Below are positions 18,979-27,065 of a stretch of 64,000 nucleotides of DNA, piece after piece (positions within the stretch are counted from its first letter, which is position 1; each line of letters opens with the position of its first letter). The stretch lies in NCBI RefSeq assembly GCF_000429625.1, contig NZ_AUCF01000005.1:1-64000 (forward strand). The letters are read 5' to 3'. The notes under the pieces were generated by a model. The model had not been told where the DNA came from and made no database searches. It saw only the letters and a program-made list of their open reading frames with translations. The position numbers and the translations under genes are program-made. Origin of the DNA: Azospirillum halopraeferens DSM 3675. Lineage in GTDB: Bacteria; Pseudomonadota; Alphaproteobacteria; Azospirillales; Azospirillaceae.

Positions 18979-19007
18979 ACCCTATGTCGCAGACGCCGTC
19001 CGGTCAA
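18979..19007 (-). promoter_or_regulatory. Promoter candidate for the 18880-18972 RNA
   Basis: On the minus strand a -35 box TTGACC (19007-19002) is followed after 17 bases by a -10 box TAGGGT (18984-18979). The boxes are good but not perfect. Support comes mainly from the correctly placed terminator 60 bp downstream. Confidence 0.45.
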
Positions 19008-19129
19008 TGTCCGGGGGCTGCGTGCCAGGCATGCACCCCCCCGGCCCGGCCGGCACGGAACCGCCGGACGCGCAAGCGGTTGGGGCACGGGCAGGACACG
19101 GCCACGGAACACGCGAGCGAGGCATGCGA

Positions 19130-19438
19130 ATGACGGATGAAGCGCACAGAGGCGGCAGCGGCAGCGGCGCCACGGAGCGGCCGCCCACCATGGCGGCGCA
19201 GCGTCTGCGGGCGGCGATCGACCGCGGCGAGACGGGCGACAAGGTGCCCAACGAAGATCCGGCGGCGGCACCGCTGGGCACCGACGACGAGGCGGCGGGC
19301 ACGCGCCCGCCCGAGTCGGTGGCCTCCACTCCCGCACCGGGGGGACCGCGGACGCCGCCGGGCCAGAAGAAGGGCCATGAGATCGGCACCGGCTCCGATG
19401 CCCACGGCACCGCCGGCATGAACCGCGACCGGCGCTAG
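19130..19438 (+). CDS. Small hydrophilic conserved-looking protein
   Basis: This 102-residue, highly charged, Gly/Pro/Ala-rich protein has no signal peptide or membrane segment and is probably disordered. A Shine-Dalgarno-like GCGAGG lies seven bases before the ATG at 19130; an alternative ATG is six bases upstream. The middle segment AAIDRGETGDKVPNEDPAAA followed by PLGTDDEAAG resembles, from memory, a family of short uncharacterised alphaproteobacterial proteins with a TGDK...DPAAAPLGTD core. No function can be given. The high-GC codon pattern is compatible with coding. Confidence 0.55.
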   Translation: MTDEAHRGGSGSGATERPPTMAAQRLRAAIDRGETGDKVPNEDPAAAPLGTDDEAAGTRPPESVASTPAPGGPRTPPGQKKGHEIGTGSDAHGTAGMNRDRR

Positions 19439-19516
19439 CGGGCCGGACGCAGACGGAACGGGCGCGGCGGCGGTGGGCCGCCACGCCGCTCCGGAGAAGC
19501 GCCGGCGCGGCGCCGG

Positions 19517-20095
19517 TCAGAAGAAGCGCTCGGGCACGCGCACCACGTCGTCGGGCATCACCGGGGTGTTGATGGGCGCCCGGTACAGCCGCTTGTCCGG
19601 ATCGCTGCCGCGGGTGACGAAGATGAACCCGTCGTCGGCGCGGTAGGTGTAGCCGCCGGCGATGGCGACCGCGGTCAGCGCCGTCATGCCGTCGGTGTAG
19701 CTGTACTGGCCGGGGTTGCGCACCTCGCCCAGGATGTAGAACGGGCGGTGTGTCAGCACCTCGACGCTGACCCGGGCGTCGCGCACATAGCCGCGCTCCA
19801 GGCGTTGGGCGATCTCCCGCTCCACTTCGCGGGTCGTGCGGTTGCGGGCCGCAATCTCGCCGATCAGGGGCATGGCCAGGGTGCCGCTGCCGTCCACGCG
19901 AAACTCGCCGGAAAGCTGGTCCTCGCCGAAGACGATGACGCGCAGGGAATCGCCGGCCCCCAGCCGGTAATCGCCGGACTGGACCATGCCGTCCGGCTCG
20001 GGCGGGGCGTCGATGGTGGAGCAGCCGGTCACGCCGAAACCGGCCGCGCCGACGGCGGAAAGCCCGATCAGTCGGAACACGTTACGTCGATTCAT
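19517..20095 (-). CDS. Polysaccharide export lipoprotein, Wza-like
   Basis: The 192-residue protein starts at MNRRNVFRLIG (ATG at 20095). A hydrophobic segment follows, with a lipobox ending at Cys25 (GVTGC), so it should be lipid-anchored after export; the RR pair may make the signal Tat-like. Residues about 40-115 form the polysaccharide-export (PES) domain (GDYRLGAGDSLRVIVFGED). Residues about 120-190 form an SLBB domain (FYILGEVRNPGQYSY). In the family, such proteins form the outer-membrane exit channel for capsule or exopolysaccharide. Next to it on the same strand is an outer-membrane barrel gene of a type often paired with Wza proteins, but a terminator lies between them. No Wzc kinase or glycosyltransferase cluster is adjacent. 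Confidence 0.88.
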   Translation of the reverse strand: MNRRNVFRLIGLSAVGAAGFGVTGCSTIDAPPEPDGMVQSGDYRLGAGDSLRVIVFGEDQLSGEFRVDGSGTLAMPLIGEIAARNRTTREVEREIAQRLERGYVRDARVSVEVLTHRPFYILGEVRNPGQYSYTDGMTALTAVAIAGGYTYRADDGFIFVTRGSDPDKRLYRAPINTPVMPDDVVRVPERFF

Positions 20096-20405
20096 CCCTT
20101 GCCCTTCCCTTGAACGTGGCTGCGTACGGGCCGGCGCCACGGGGGCGGCGGCCCACGAAATCGTTCGGGTAAGATCCTAGCAACTCGCCGCGTCTCGGGA
20201 ATAAGTGGAGTCGAATTAATACGCGCGGGCATGGCCGATCCGGCGAACGGACGACGCCCGGTTCACAGCATATCCGGGCCGGCCGAAAGGCCGATGTCCG
20301 TAAAGGAAAGGGCGCCCGGCCGAAACGACGGGCGCCCTTTGTTTTTCCACCATTTGACCGGCGACCGCCGGGGTCTTGCGCCGGCGGTGCGCAACCCGCC
20401 GCGGG
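20096..20405. other. 310-bp gap between the export lipoprotein and barrel genes
   Basis: It holds the terminator at 20307-20340 and presumably the promoter of the Wza-like gene in its AT-richer part near 20170-20225. No further gene or convincing promoter boxes are seen. Confidence 0.6.
20307..20340 (-). terminator. Terminator after the outer-membrane barrel gene
   Basis: A perfect 12-bp stem AAAGGGCGCCCG/CGGGCGCCCTTT has a 10-base loop. On the minus strand it is followed by CCTTTA, a poor U-tract; on the plus strand it is followed by GTTTTT. It lies 66 bp past the barrel gene stop and may work in both directions. Confidence 0.7.
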
Positions 20406-21713
20406 TCAGAGCTGGGCGCCGAGGCGCAGGAAGAACAGATTGTCGTCGTAACCGGCCGCGGTATCGGACTCCCGGGTTTCGAAGGTGTAGCCGCCGGTCA
20501 CGTAGAGATAGCGGTTCACCTGGTAGGTGGCGCCCACCCCCGCGGTGTAGACCTCGTCGAAGCGATCAATGCCGTTGAAGTCGTCGGTGCGGTACTGCAA
20601 TCGGCCGTTCAGCATCACCGTCCGCAGCAGTTCATGGTCGACGCCCAGAGCATAGACCGTGCGAGTGTAGCTGGAGGCGGACCGCGCACCCTGCGCCGCC
20701 CGCGTCTCGCGCACGTGGCGGCTGACCGTGCCGGTGACGGCGGTCAGCTCGGTGACCGCCCAGTTCAGGCGGCCGCCGAAGGCAAGGCCGTCGACGTCGC
20801 CCAGCGCGGCGGAGTCGAACTCCCGGCGGAGGTAGCCGACGAACGCCTCGCCGGTGATCAGGCCGGTGAGGTCGGCCGCCACGCCGGCGCCGATGTCGTA
20901 GCCCTTGGAGTCGCGGTCGATTCCGCCGTACTTGGTGCTGTCGTCATAGCGCGTCCACGTGTAGGCGCCCTGGACGAACCCCTCGTAGCCCTCGCTGAAG
21001 GAATAACCGACTCGCAGCGCGGTGCCATAGGACCAGCGGTTGCGGTCGTCCTCCGGCGAGGTGCGGCCGCCGGCCAGCTTGGCGTCGTCATAGTCGTAAT
21101 AGGAGGCCAAGCCCGACAAACGGGCGCGCACGCGGTTGAAATGCTGGGTGTAGGCCAGTTCGCCGCCGCTCACCCGGTAGACCACCGGCTCCACCACGCC
21201 GACGGTCAGGGTGGGGTCCAATTGGGTGTCGACGTCCCCGGCGCCCTCGTGGCTGCGGCGGTGGAAGAGGCGGCCTTCCAGCGTGTTTTCCCGCCAGACG
21301 TCGGCGCGGCCGTCCAGAACCAGACGGTAATCGTCGTAATTCAACCTCGAATGGTCACGGTAACGACCCAGTTCTCCATAGGCCGACAGGTTCAGCGCGT
21401 GGCGGTTCCAATTCGACCGCACGTCCAGTTCCGGCCGGATCACTGCGATGATGTCGTCACGGGTGTTCCGCTCGGTGGCGAACACGTTGCTGTCATACGT
21501 GGCGCCGGCCTCCAGGCGCGGCATGACGAGGAAGGACCCGGCACGCATGCCGAGCTGCTCGACCTCGGGTCGCGGCCGCTCCAGCACGGTCTCGCCGCGC
21601 AGCAGGTCCTGGGCGGCGACCGGTGCCGCGACGAGGCCCGCGGCCAGCGCGCCGGCCACACCGGTGGTCGCGGCGGCAAGAGCACGGATCGACAGGGGGG
21701 CAGTCTTTTTCAT
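20406..21713 (-). CDS. Outer-membrane beta-barrel protein, BBP2-like (exopolysaccharide associated)
   Basis: The 435-residue protein has a Sec signal peptide (MKKTAPLSIRALAAATTGVA, cleavage after APVAAQ) and then alternating aromatic/polar strands, ending LFFLRLGAQL. This matches the putative beta-barrel porin 2 type (PF10082-like). Motifs typical of that family are PRLEAGATYDSNVFAT near residue 60 and many Y-x-D/R-x strands. In relatives it is encoded with Wza/GfcE-type proteins and is thought to help export or anchor surface polysaccharide. I chose the ATG at 21713, directly before the signal peptide; the upstream in-frame stretch is not signal-like. Confidence 0.8.
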   Translation of the reverse strand: MKKTAPLSIRALAAATTGVAGALAAGLVAAPVAAQDLLRGETVLERPRPEVEQLGMRAGSFLVMPRLEAGATYDSNVFATERNTRDDIIAVIRPELDVRSNWNRHALNLSAYGELGRYRDHSRLNYDDYRLVLDGRADVWRENTLEGRLFHRRSHEGAGDVDTQLDPTLTVGVVEPVVYRVSGGELAYTQHFNRVRARLSGLASYYDYDDAKLAGGRTSPEDDRNRWSYGTALRVGYSFSEGYEGFVQGAYTWTRYDDSTKYGGIDRDSKGYDIGAGVAADLTGLITGEAFVGYLRREFDSAALGDVDGLAFGGRLNWAVTELTAVTGTVSRHVRETRAAQGARSASSYTRTVYALGVDHELLRTVMLNGRLQYRTDDFNGIDRFDEVYTAGVGATYQVNRYLYVTGGYTFETRESDTAAGYDDNLFFLRLGAQL

Positions 21714-22050
21714 TGAAATCACCGCGATAGGCATGAAACCGGTCCGGTCCGCCGCGTCCGGCAGCCTCGACCCGGCGGTGTCGCAAGTCAACCCACACCG
21801 TGACACCAACGCAACAGTGAAGCCGCGGTGGCGATGCATTTGCCCGCACCTGTGCCCGGCCGGCAACATGACTTCCACCTCCGGTACGCCGGGCGTCCTT
21901 CGCGCGGGTTCCTATCGATCATCATAGTCCTTTCGTTGAGAGCGTCGCCCGGTCCGGGCACCGATGCCCCTGTCGGCCGTTGTACCGCACAGGGTCCCTG
22001 ATTTCTCCACTCCACGGGACTCCGCGCAACTTCCGGGAGGTCCGACGCTC
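21714..22050. other. 337-bp intergenic region, mainly upstream of the barrel gene
   Basis: This region separates the minus-strand barrel gene from the plus-strand small gene at 22051 and must hold both promoters. I see a spaced inverted repeat GGTGTC/GACACC around 21780 and an AT-richer patch near 21910-21930, but no convincing -35/-10 pair. Confidence 0.4.
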
Positions 22051-22230
22051 ATGACCCCATCCGCCACCGGGCCGGCGCCACAGCCGCCCAAATCCCCCAA
22101 ACGGCCCAACGACGACGCGATGCCCCCGTACACGCCGGGCGGCGTTCCGCCGCCCGAAGGCCCGCTGCCGGGCTCGGACACGGAACGCAAGCCGCCGCCA
22201 CCCACCTACCCGCCCAAACAAACACCCTGA
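22051..22230 (+). CDS. Small proline-rich protein
   Basis: This 59-residue protein (MTPSATGPAPQPPKSPKR...) is about one third proline, with no signal peptide or membrane segment. A GGGAGG motif lies ten bases before the ATG, slightly far for a Shine-Dalgarno. A good plus-strand terminator 40 bp after its stop supports a transcribed gene. Function unknown; extreme composition makes homology hard to judge. Confidence 0.45.
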   Translation: MTPSATGPAPQPPKSPKRPNDDAMPPYTPGGVPPPEGPLPGSDTERKPPPPTYPPKQTP

Positions 22231-22270
22231 TCCACCGCGACGAATTGACGCAAACAGCAACCATGCATCG

Positions 22271-22296
22271 CCGGGGCTGTCGCGCCCCGGTGTTTT
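22271..22296 (+). terminator. Terminator after the small proline-rich gene
   Basis: A 7-bp stem CCGGGGC/GCCCCGG with a 6-base loop is followed by TGTTTT on the plus strand. It is the only plus-strand terminator in this region and fits the gene ending at 22230. Confidence 0.65.
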
Positions 22297-22514
22297 CCTG
22301 TCGGTCCCAGAGTTATTTTAGAACTTCATCGCGGCATTGTCTTTCAAATATGCGTATTCGCCCCCAAGGCGTGACATTTCGTCGAATTTTCCTTTGTTCG
22401 CACATCGGAATCCGGGTACCTCTATCGTCATAGATCGAAAGACGACGCCGGCCGCTCACACAAGGCGGCGCGGCCGTGTCCCGAAGTGGCATCGGCCAGA
22501 GGAGCACCCGGACG

Positions 22515-22991
22515 ATGGATATGCAGACAATCGCCTACCGGATCGAGCCGGACGCCGAGTCGCCGGCGGAGGTCGCCAACGACTATGTTCTGGCCAACCA
22601 GATCAATCACCGGCTCCGCCGTGCCCATCAGCGCGCCAGCGGGATCTTTCTGGAAACCATCGGGGACGCCCAGCTCACCCCCACCCAGTGGGCCGCCCTG
22701 GTGACCCTCCATCGCGAGGGTCCGCTGTCGCAGAACCAGTTGGGCCGGCTGACCTTCATGGACCCGGCGACCACCCAGGGCGTCATCCTGCGCCTGGTGG
22801 AACGGGCGCTGGTGGAGCGCCGTCCCGACCCGCAGGATCGCCGGCGCACCAGCGTCCGCCTGACGCGCGCCGGCCAGACCCTGGTCAACCGGTTGCAGGG
22901 CAACGCGACGCGCGCCCACGCCCGCACACTGGAGCCGCTGAGCGCCGATGAGCAGCGCCAGTTCCTGGCCCTGCTCGAACGGCTGATGTGA
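22515..22991 (+). CDS. MarR-family transcriptional regulator
   Basis: This 158-residue winged-helix regulator is probably dimeric. The DNA-binding core is QLTPTQWAALVTLHREGPLS, then QNQLGRLTFMDPATTQG (recognition helix region), and the wing with the DPQDRRRTSVRLT signature. The ATG at 22515 has GAGGAG ten bases upstream. Immediately downstream on the same strand are a group of inverted repeats and a Liv-type ABC transporter, so it is a candidate controller of that transporter. MarR proteins usually sense small aromatic or phenolic ligands. Confidence 0.88.
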   Translation: MDMQTIAYRIEPDAESPAEVANDYVLANQINHRLRRAHQRASGIFLETIGDAQLTPTQWAALVTLHREGPLSQNQLGRLTFMDPATTQGVILRLVERALVERRPDPQDRRRTSVRLTRAGQTLVNRLQGNATRAHARTLEPLSADEQRQFLALLERLM

Positions 22992-23006
22992 TGCGGCTTC
23001 CGGCAG

Positions 23007-23070
23007 ATGAAGGCCGCAGGCCTTCATTGAAAGGGGCATACGGTTGAAGCCTTCAGGCGGAAACCGTATG
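23007..23070. repeat. Cluster of two inverted repeats between marR and the ABC transporter
   Basis: The first is ATGAAGGCC (23007-23015), a GCA loop and GGCCTTCAT (23019-23027). The second is CATACGGTT (23037-23045) and AACCGTATG (23062-23070) enclosing an inner hairpin GCC-TTCA-GGC. Neither has a T-run. They could be operators for the MarR protein, a structured leader of the transporter mRNA, or a dispersed intergenic repeat. Confidence 0.55.
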
Positions 23071-23176
23071 GAACCTCGCGAGGGTGGGGGCACGCGAAGC
23101 GGTGACTTTTCGCACGGGTTTGGTATGAACGCGGGGGCCGTCGGCCTTTTCGTTCCTTCAACGCGATGCGAGAGCC

Positions 23177-24415
23177 ATGAATCGCCGCCACACCCTCCGC
23201 TTCCTCGGCATGGCCGCCGCCGCGTGGCTGGCCGGCGCGCCGGTCCCGGCGCTTGTCGCCGCCCCGGCCCTGGCCGCGGACGGCGGACCGGTCCGGGTCG
23301 GTGAGATCAACAGCTACACCGGCCTGCCCGCCTTCACCCTGCCCTACCGCCAGGGCTGGCAACTCGCGGTGGAAGAGATCAACGCAGCCGGCGGGCTGCC
23401 GGGTGGCCGCGCGCTGGAGGTCATCTCCCGCGATGACGCCGGCAAGCCCGACGACGCGGTGCGCGCCGCCGGCGAGTTGCTGGCGAACGAGCGGGTGGAC
23501 CTGCTGGCCGGCACCTACTTCTCCCATGTCGGCCTGGCCGTCGCCGACTTCGCCGCACGCAACCGCATCCCCTTCGTCGCGGCCGAGCCGCTGACAGACG
23601 CCATCACCTGGCAGAAGGGCAATCCCTACACCTTCCGCCTGCGCCCCAGCACCTACATGCAGGCGGCCATGCTGGCGGAGGAGGCGGCGAAGCTGCCCGC
23701 CACCCGCTGGGCCACCGTGGCGCCCAACTACGAGTACGGCCAGTCCGCGGTGAAGTGGTTCCGCGCGCTGCTGAAGGAGCGCCGGCCCGACGTGGAGTTC
23801 GTGGCCGAACAGTGGCCCGCCCAGGGCAAGCTGGAGGCCGGCCCCACCGTGCAGGCCCTGGCCGCCGCCTCGCCCGAGGCGATCTTCAACGTCACCTTCG
23901 GCGCCGACCTCGCCAAGTTCGTGCGCGAAGGCGAGCAGCGCGGCCTGTTCCGCAACCGCGCCGTGGTCAGCCTGCTGACCGGCGAGCCGGAGTATCTGGA
24001 GCCGCTGCGCGACGAGGCGCCGGAGGGCTGGATCGTCACCGGCTACCCGGCCGAGCAGATCGACACGCCCGAGCACCGGGCCTTCGCCGACGCCTACCGC
24101 AAGCGCTTCGGCGAGTGGCCCAAGCAGGGCTCGGTGGTCGGCTACACCACCTTCAAGGCGATCGCCGCCGCCATCACCAAGGCCGGCGGCACCGATCCCG
24201 AGGCGGTCACCGCCGCCCTGAAGGGGCTGGAACTGCCCAGCCCCTTCGGCCCCATCGTCTTCCGCGCCCTCGACCACCAGGCGACCATGGGCGCCTATGT
24301 GGGCCGGACCGCGGTCCGCGGCGGCAAGCCGATGATGGTGGACTGGCGCTACGCCCCCGGCGAAGCCTACCTGCCCCCCGACGACGCCGTCCGCGCCATG
24401 CGGCCGGTGGAGTAG
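23177..24415 (+). CDS. ABC transporter substrate-binding protein, branched-chain amino acid (LivK) type
   Basis: The 412-residue periplasmic protein has a cleavable signal of about 34 residues ending in APALAAD. The RRHTLRFLG motif at its start makes Tat export possible. The mature part has the two-lobed peripla_BP_6 fold, with VGEINSYTGLPAFTLPYRQG at its start and RWATVAPNYEYGQSAVKWF at the hinge. It is the first gene of a five-domain operon ending at 27778. The substrate cannot be read from sequence; this family also takes amides, urea and aromatic acids, and the upstream MarR gene hints at the last. Confidence 0.88.
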   Translation: MNRRHTLRFLGMAAAAWLAGAPVPALVAAPALAADGGPVRVGEINSYTGLPAFTLPYRQGWQLAVEEINAAGGLPGGRALEVISRDDAGKPDDAVRAAGELLANERVDLLAGTYFSHVGLAVADFAARNRIPFVAAEPLTDAITWQKGNPYTFRLRPSTYMQAAMLAEEAAKLPATRWATVAPNYEYGQSAVKWFRALLKERRPDVEFVAEQWPAQGKLEAGPTVQALAAASPEAIFNVTFGADLAKFVREGEQRGLFRNRAVVSLLTGEPEYLEPLRDEAPEGWIVTGYPAEQIDTPEHRAFADAYRKRFGEWPKQGSVVGYTTFKAIAAAITKAGGTDPEAVTAALKGLELPSPFGPIVFRALDHQATMGAYVGRTAVRGGKPMMVDWRYAPGEAYLPPDDAVRAMRPVE

Positions 24416-24456
24416 GGCATTCCTCCCTTTCCCCTCCGGAGAGGGTGCAGGCGATC

Positions 24457-26325
24457 ATGGACTTCTACTTCGTCCAGTTTCTCAGCGGGCTTGCCACGGC
24501 GGCCACGCTGTTCCTGGTGTCGTCGGGGCTGACGGTCATCTTCGGGGTGACGCGCATCGTCAACTTCGCCCACGGCTCCTTCTACATGCTGGGGGCCTAC
24601 GTCGCCTGGTCGCTGGTGGAGCGCTGGGGCGACACACCCCCGGGCTTCTGGGGCGGGGTGCTGCTGGCGGCCGTCACCGTGGGGGTGCTTGGGGCGGTGA
24701 TGGAGGTGGTGCTGCTGCGCCGGCTCTACCGCTCGCCGGAGCTGTTCCAGCTCCTCGCCACCTTCGGCGTGGTGCTGATCGTGCAGGACGCGGCGTCCTG
24801 GCTGTGGGGGCCGGAGGATCTGCTGGGGCGCCGCGCACCGCTGCTGCGCGGCTCCGTGGAGGTGCTGGGGCAGCCCTTCCCCCTCTACGACCTGATGCTG
24901 ATCGTGCTGGGGCCGCTGGTGCTGGTCGCTCTGCTGCTGCTGTTCCACCGCACCCGCTGGGGCACGCTGGTGCGCGCCGCCACGCGGGACCGCGAGATGA
25001 CGGCGGCCCTCGGCGTCGACCAGGCGAAGCTGTTCACCTCGGTGCTGTTCCTGGGCTCGGCCCTGGCCGGGCTCGGCGGCGCGCTTCAGGTCCCGCGTGA
25101 GGCGGTGAATCTGCACATGGACATGGCGATGGTGGTGGAAGCCTTCGTCGTGGTGGTGGTGGGCGGCATGGGCAGCCTGCCCGGCGCCTTCGTGGCGTCG
25201 CTGCTGATCGGGCAGCTCCAGGCGTTCGGCATCCTGGTGTTTCCGCAGATCACGCTGGTGCTGGTGTTCCTGTTCATGGCCGTGGTGCTGGTGCTGCGCC
25301 CCTACGGCCTGTTCGGCCGGCCCGAGGAGGGGCCGCCCGCCGGCGAGGCGCCGGGACCGCCGCTGCGCCCCGACGGTCCGCGGGCGGCCACGGTATCCCT
25401 CGTCCTTCTGGCCGCCCTGGCGGCGGTGCCGCTCGTGGCCGGCGACTACGCGCTGATCGTGCTGACCGAGGTGGTGATCCTGGCTCTGCTGGCGTCCAGC
25501 CTGCATCTCCTGACCGGCCTCGGCGGGCTGGTCTCCTTCGGGCACGCGGCGTGGTTCGGGCTGGGCGCCTACGGCGCCGCCCTGCTGGTGCGGGACGCCG
25601 GCGCGCCGATGCTGCCGGCCCTGGCCGCGGCGCCGCTGGTGGCGGGGCTGGGGGCGCTGGTGGCGGGGTGGTTCTGCGTGCGCCGCTCCGGCCTCTATTT
25701 CGCCATGCTGACCCTGGCGTTCGCCCAGATCGTCTGGTCCGTGACCTTCCAGTGGTACGCGGTGACGGGCGGCGACAACGGCATCCTCGGGGTGTGGCCG
25801 GCCGACTGGGCCTCGTCGAAGGCCGTGTACTACGAACTGACGCTGCTGCTGGCCGGCGGCACCCTGTGGCTGCTGCGCCGCGCCGCCTTCGCCCCCTTCG
25901 GGTACGCCTTGCGGGCCGGCCGCGACTCGGCCCTGCGGGCGGAGGCGGTGGGGATCGACGTGCGCCACCGGCAATGGATGGCTTTCACGCTGGCCGGCGC
26001 CTGCGCCGGGCTGGCCGGCGGCCTCTACGCCTTCGCCCACGGCAGCGTCTTCCCCACCCTGATGGCGGTGCCGGTGTCGGTGGACGCGCTGGTGATGGTG
26101 CTGCTGGGCGGCCTGCGCACCCTGGCCGGGCCGGCGGCGGGCGCCGCCCTGTTCCACGGGCTGGAGACGGAGGCGATGCGGCTGACCGATTATTGGCGGC
26201 TGGTGCTGGGGCTGGTCATCGTGGTGCTGGTGCTGGCGTTTCCGCAGGGCGTGGTCGGCTTCGCCCGCAGCCTGTGGGACCGCCGGCGCGGCGGCAACGG
26301 CAGCGCTGCGGAGCCGGTGGCGTGA
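24457..26325 (+). CDS. Fused branched-chain-type ABC permease (LivH-LivM)
   Basis: The 622-residue inner-membrane protein joins two permeases. Residues about 1-285 are LivH-like (SGLTVIFGVTRIVNFAHGSF, ending VVLVLRPYGLFGR). After a Pro/Gly-rich linker, residues about 315-622 are LivM-like (LLTGLGGLVSFGHAAWFGLG, ending FPQGVVGFARSLW). About 17-18 hydrophobic segments are visible. The start is the ATG at 24457 with GGAGAGGG upstream. It overlaps the next gene by 4 bp (GTGA). Such fusions are known in alphaproteobacteria; here both coupling-loop regions look intact. Confidence 0.9.
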   Translation: MDFYFVQFLSGLATAATLFLVSSGLTVIFGVTRIVNFAHGSFYMLGAYVAWSLVERWGDTPPGFWGGVLLAAVTVGVLGAVMEVVLLRRLYRSPELFQLLATFGVVLIVQDAASWLWGPEDLLGRRAPLLRGSVEVLGQPFPLYDLMLIVLGPLVLVALLLLFHRTRWGTLVRAATRDREMTAALGVDQAKLFTSVLFLGSALAGLGGALQVPREAVNLHMDMAMVVEAFVVVVVGGMGSLPGAFVASLLIGQLQAFGILVFPQITLVLVFLFMAVVLVLRPYGLFGRPEEGPPAGEAPGPPLRPDGPRAATVSLVLLAALAAVPLVAGDYALIVLTEVVILALLASSLHLLTGLGGLVSFGHAAWFGLGAYGAALLVRDAGAPMLPALAAAPLVAGLGALVAGWFCVRRSGLYFAMLTLAFAQIVWSVTFQWYAVTGGDNGILGVWPADWASSKAVYYELTLLLAGGTLWLLRRAAFAPFGYALRAGRDSALRAEAVGIDVRHRQWMAFTLAGACAGLAGGLYAFAHGSVFPTLMAVPVSVDALVMVLLGGLRTLAGPAAGAALFHGLETEAMRLTDYWRLVLGLVIVVLVLAFPQGVVGFARSLWDRRRGGNGSAAEPVA

Positions 26326-27065
26326 GCCGGCTGGTGGTGCGCGACCTGGCCCGCGCCTTCGGCGGCGTCCAGGCGGTGGACGGCGTCTCCTTCGCGCTGG
26401 GCGCGGGGGAGCTGCTGGCCCTCATCGGCCCCAACGGGGCCGGCAAGAGCACCTGCTTCAACCTCCTGAACGGCCAGCTCCGCCCCGACCGCGGGTCGAT
26501 CCGGCTGGACGGGCGGGAGCTGGCGGGTCTGCCGCCGCGGCGCATCTGGCGGCTGGGTGTGGGCCGCACCTTCCAGATCACCGCGACCTTCGCCTCCATG
26601 ACCGTGCGCGAGAACGTGCAGACGGTGCTGCTGTCGCGCCACCGCTGCCTGTCCGGCCTGTGGCGGCCGGCGGCGTCGCGGTTCCGCGACGAGGCGCAGG
26701 CGCTGCTCGACCGGGTCGGCATGGGGACCCAGGCGGAGCGGCCGTGCGGCGTGCTCGCCTACGGCGACCTGAAGCGGGTGGAGCTGGCCATGGCCCTGGC
26801 CGGCGACCCCGGCCTGCTGCTGATGGACGAGCCGACCGCCGGCATGGCGCCGGGCGAGCGGCAGGAGCTGATGGCCCTGACCGCCGCCCTGGCCCACGAC
26901 CGGCGCATGGCCGTGCTGTTCACGGAGCACGACATGGACGTGGTGTTCGGCTACGCCGACCGCATCCTGGTGCTCGACCGCGGCCGCCCCATTGCCGAGG
27001 GGGCGCCGGCGGCCGTGCGCGCCGACCCGCGGGTGCGCGCCGTCTATCTGGGAGACGAGGCGTGA
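26322..27065 (+). CDS. ABC transporter ATP-binding protein, LivG type
   Basis: The 247-residue ATPase has Walker A GPNGAGKST (about residues 37-45), a Q-loop in GVGRTFQIT, a signature of the LivG form (LAYGDLKRVELAMAL) and Walker B LLLMDEPTAGM, followed by the switch histidine in FTEHDMDVVF. The GTG start at 26322 overlaps the permease stop, indicating translational coupling. It pairs with the LivF-type ATPase that follows. Confidence 0.92.
   Translation: MSRLVVRDLARAFGGVQAVDGVSFALGAGELLALIGPNGAGKSTCFNLLNGQLRPDRGSIRLDGRELAGLPPRRIWRLGVGRTFQITATFASMTVRENVQTVLLSRHRCLSGLWRPAASRFRDEAQALLDRVGMGTQAERPCGVLAYGDLKRVELAMALAGDPGLLLMDEPTAGMAPGERQELMALTAALAHDRRMAVLFTEHDMDVVFGYADRILVLDRGRPIAEGAPAAVRADPRVRAVYLGDEA

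Noticed and set aside
21780..21812. GTGACACCAACG shared between 21798 and the hairpin at 45369
   Set aside because: A 12-base match is expected many times by chance in 64 kb.
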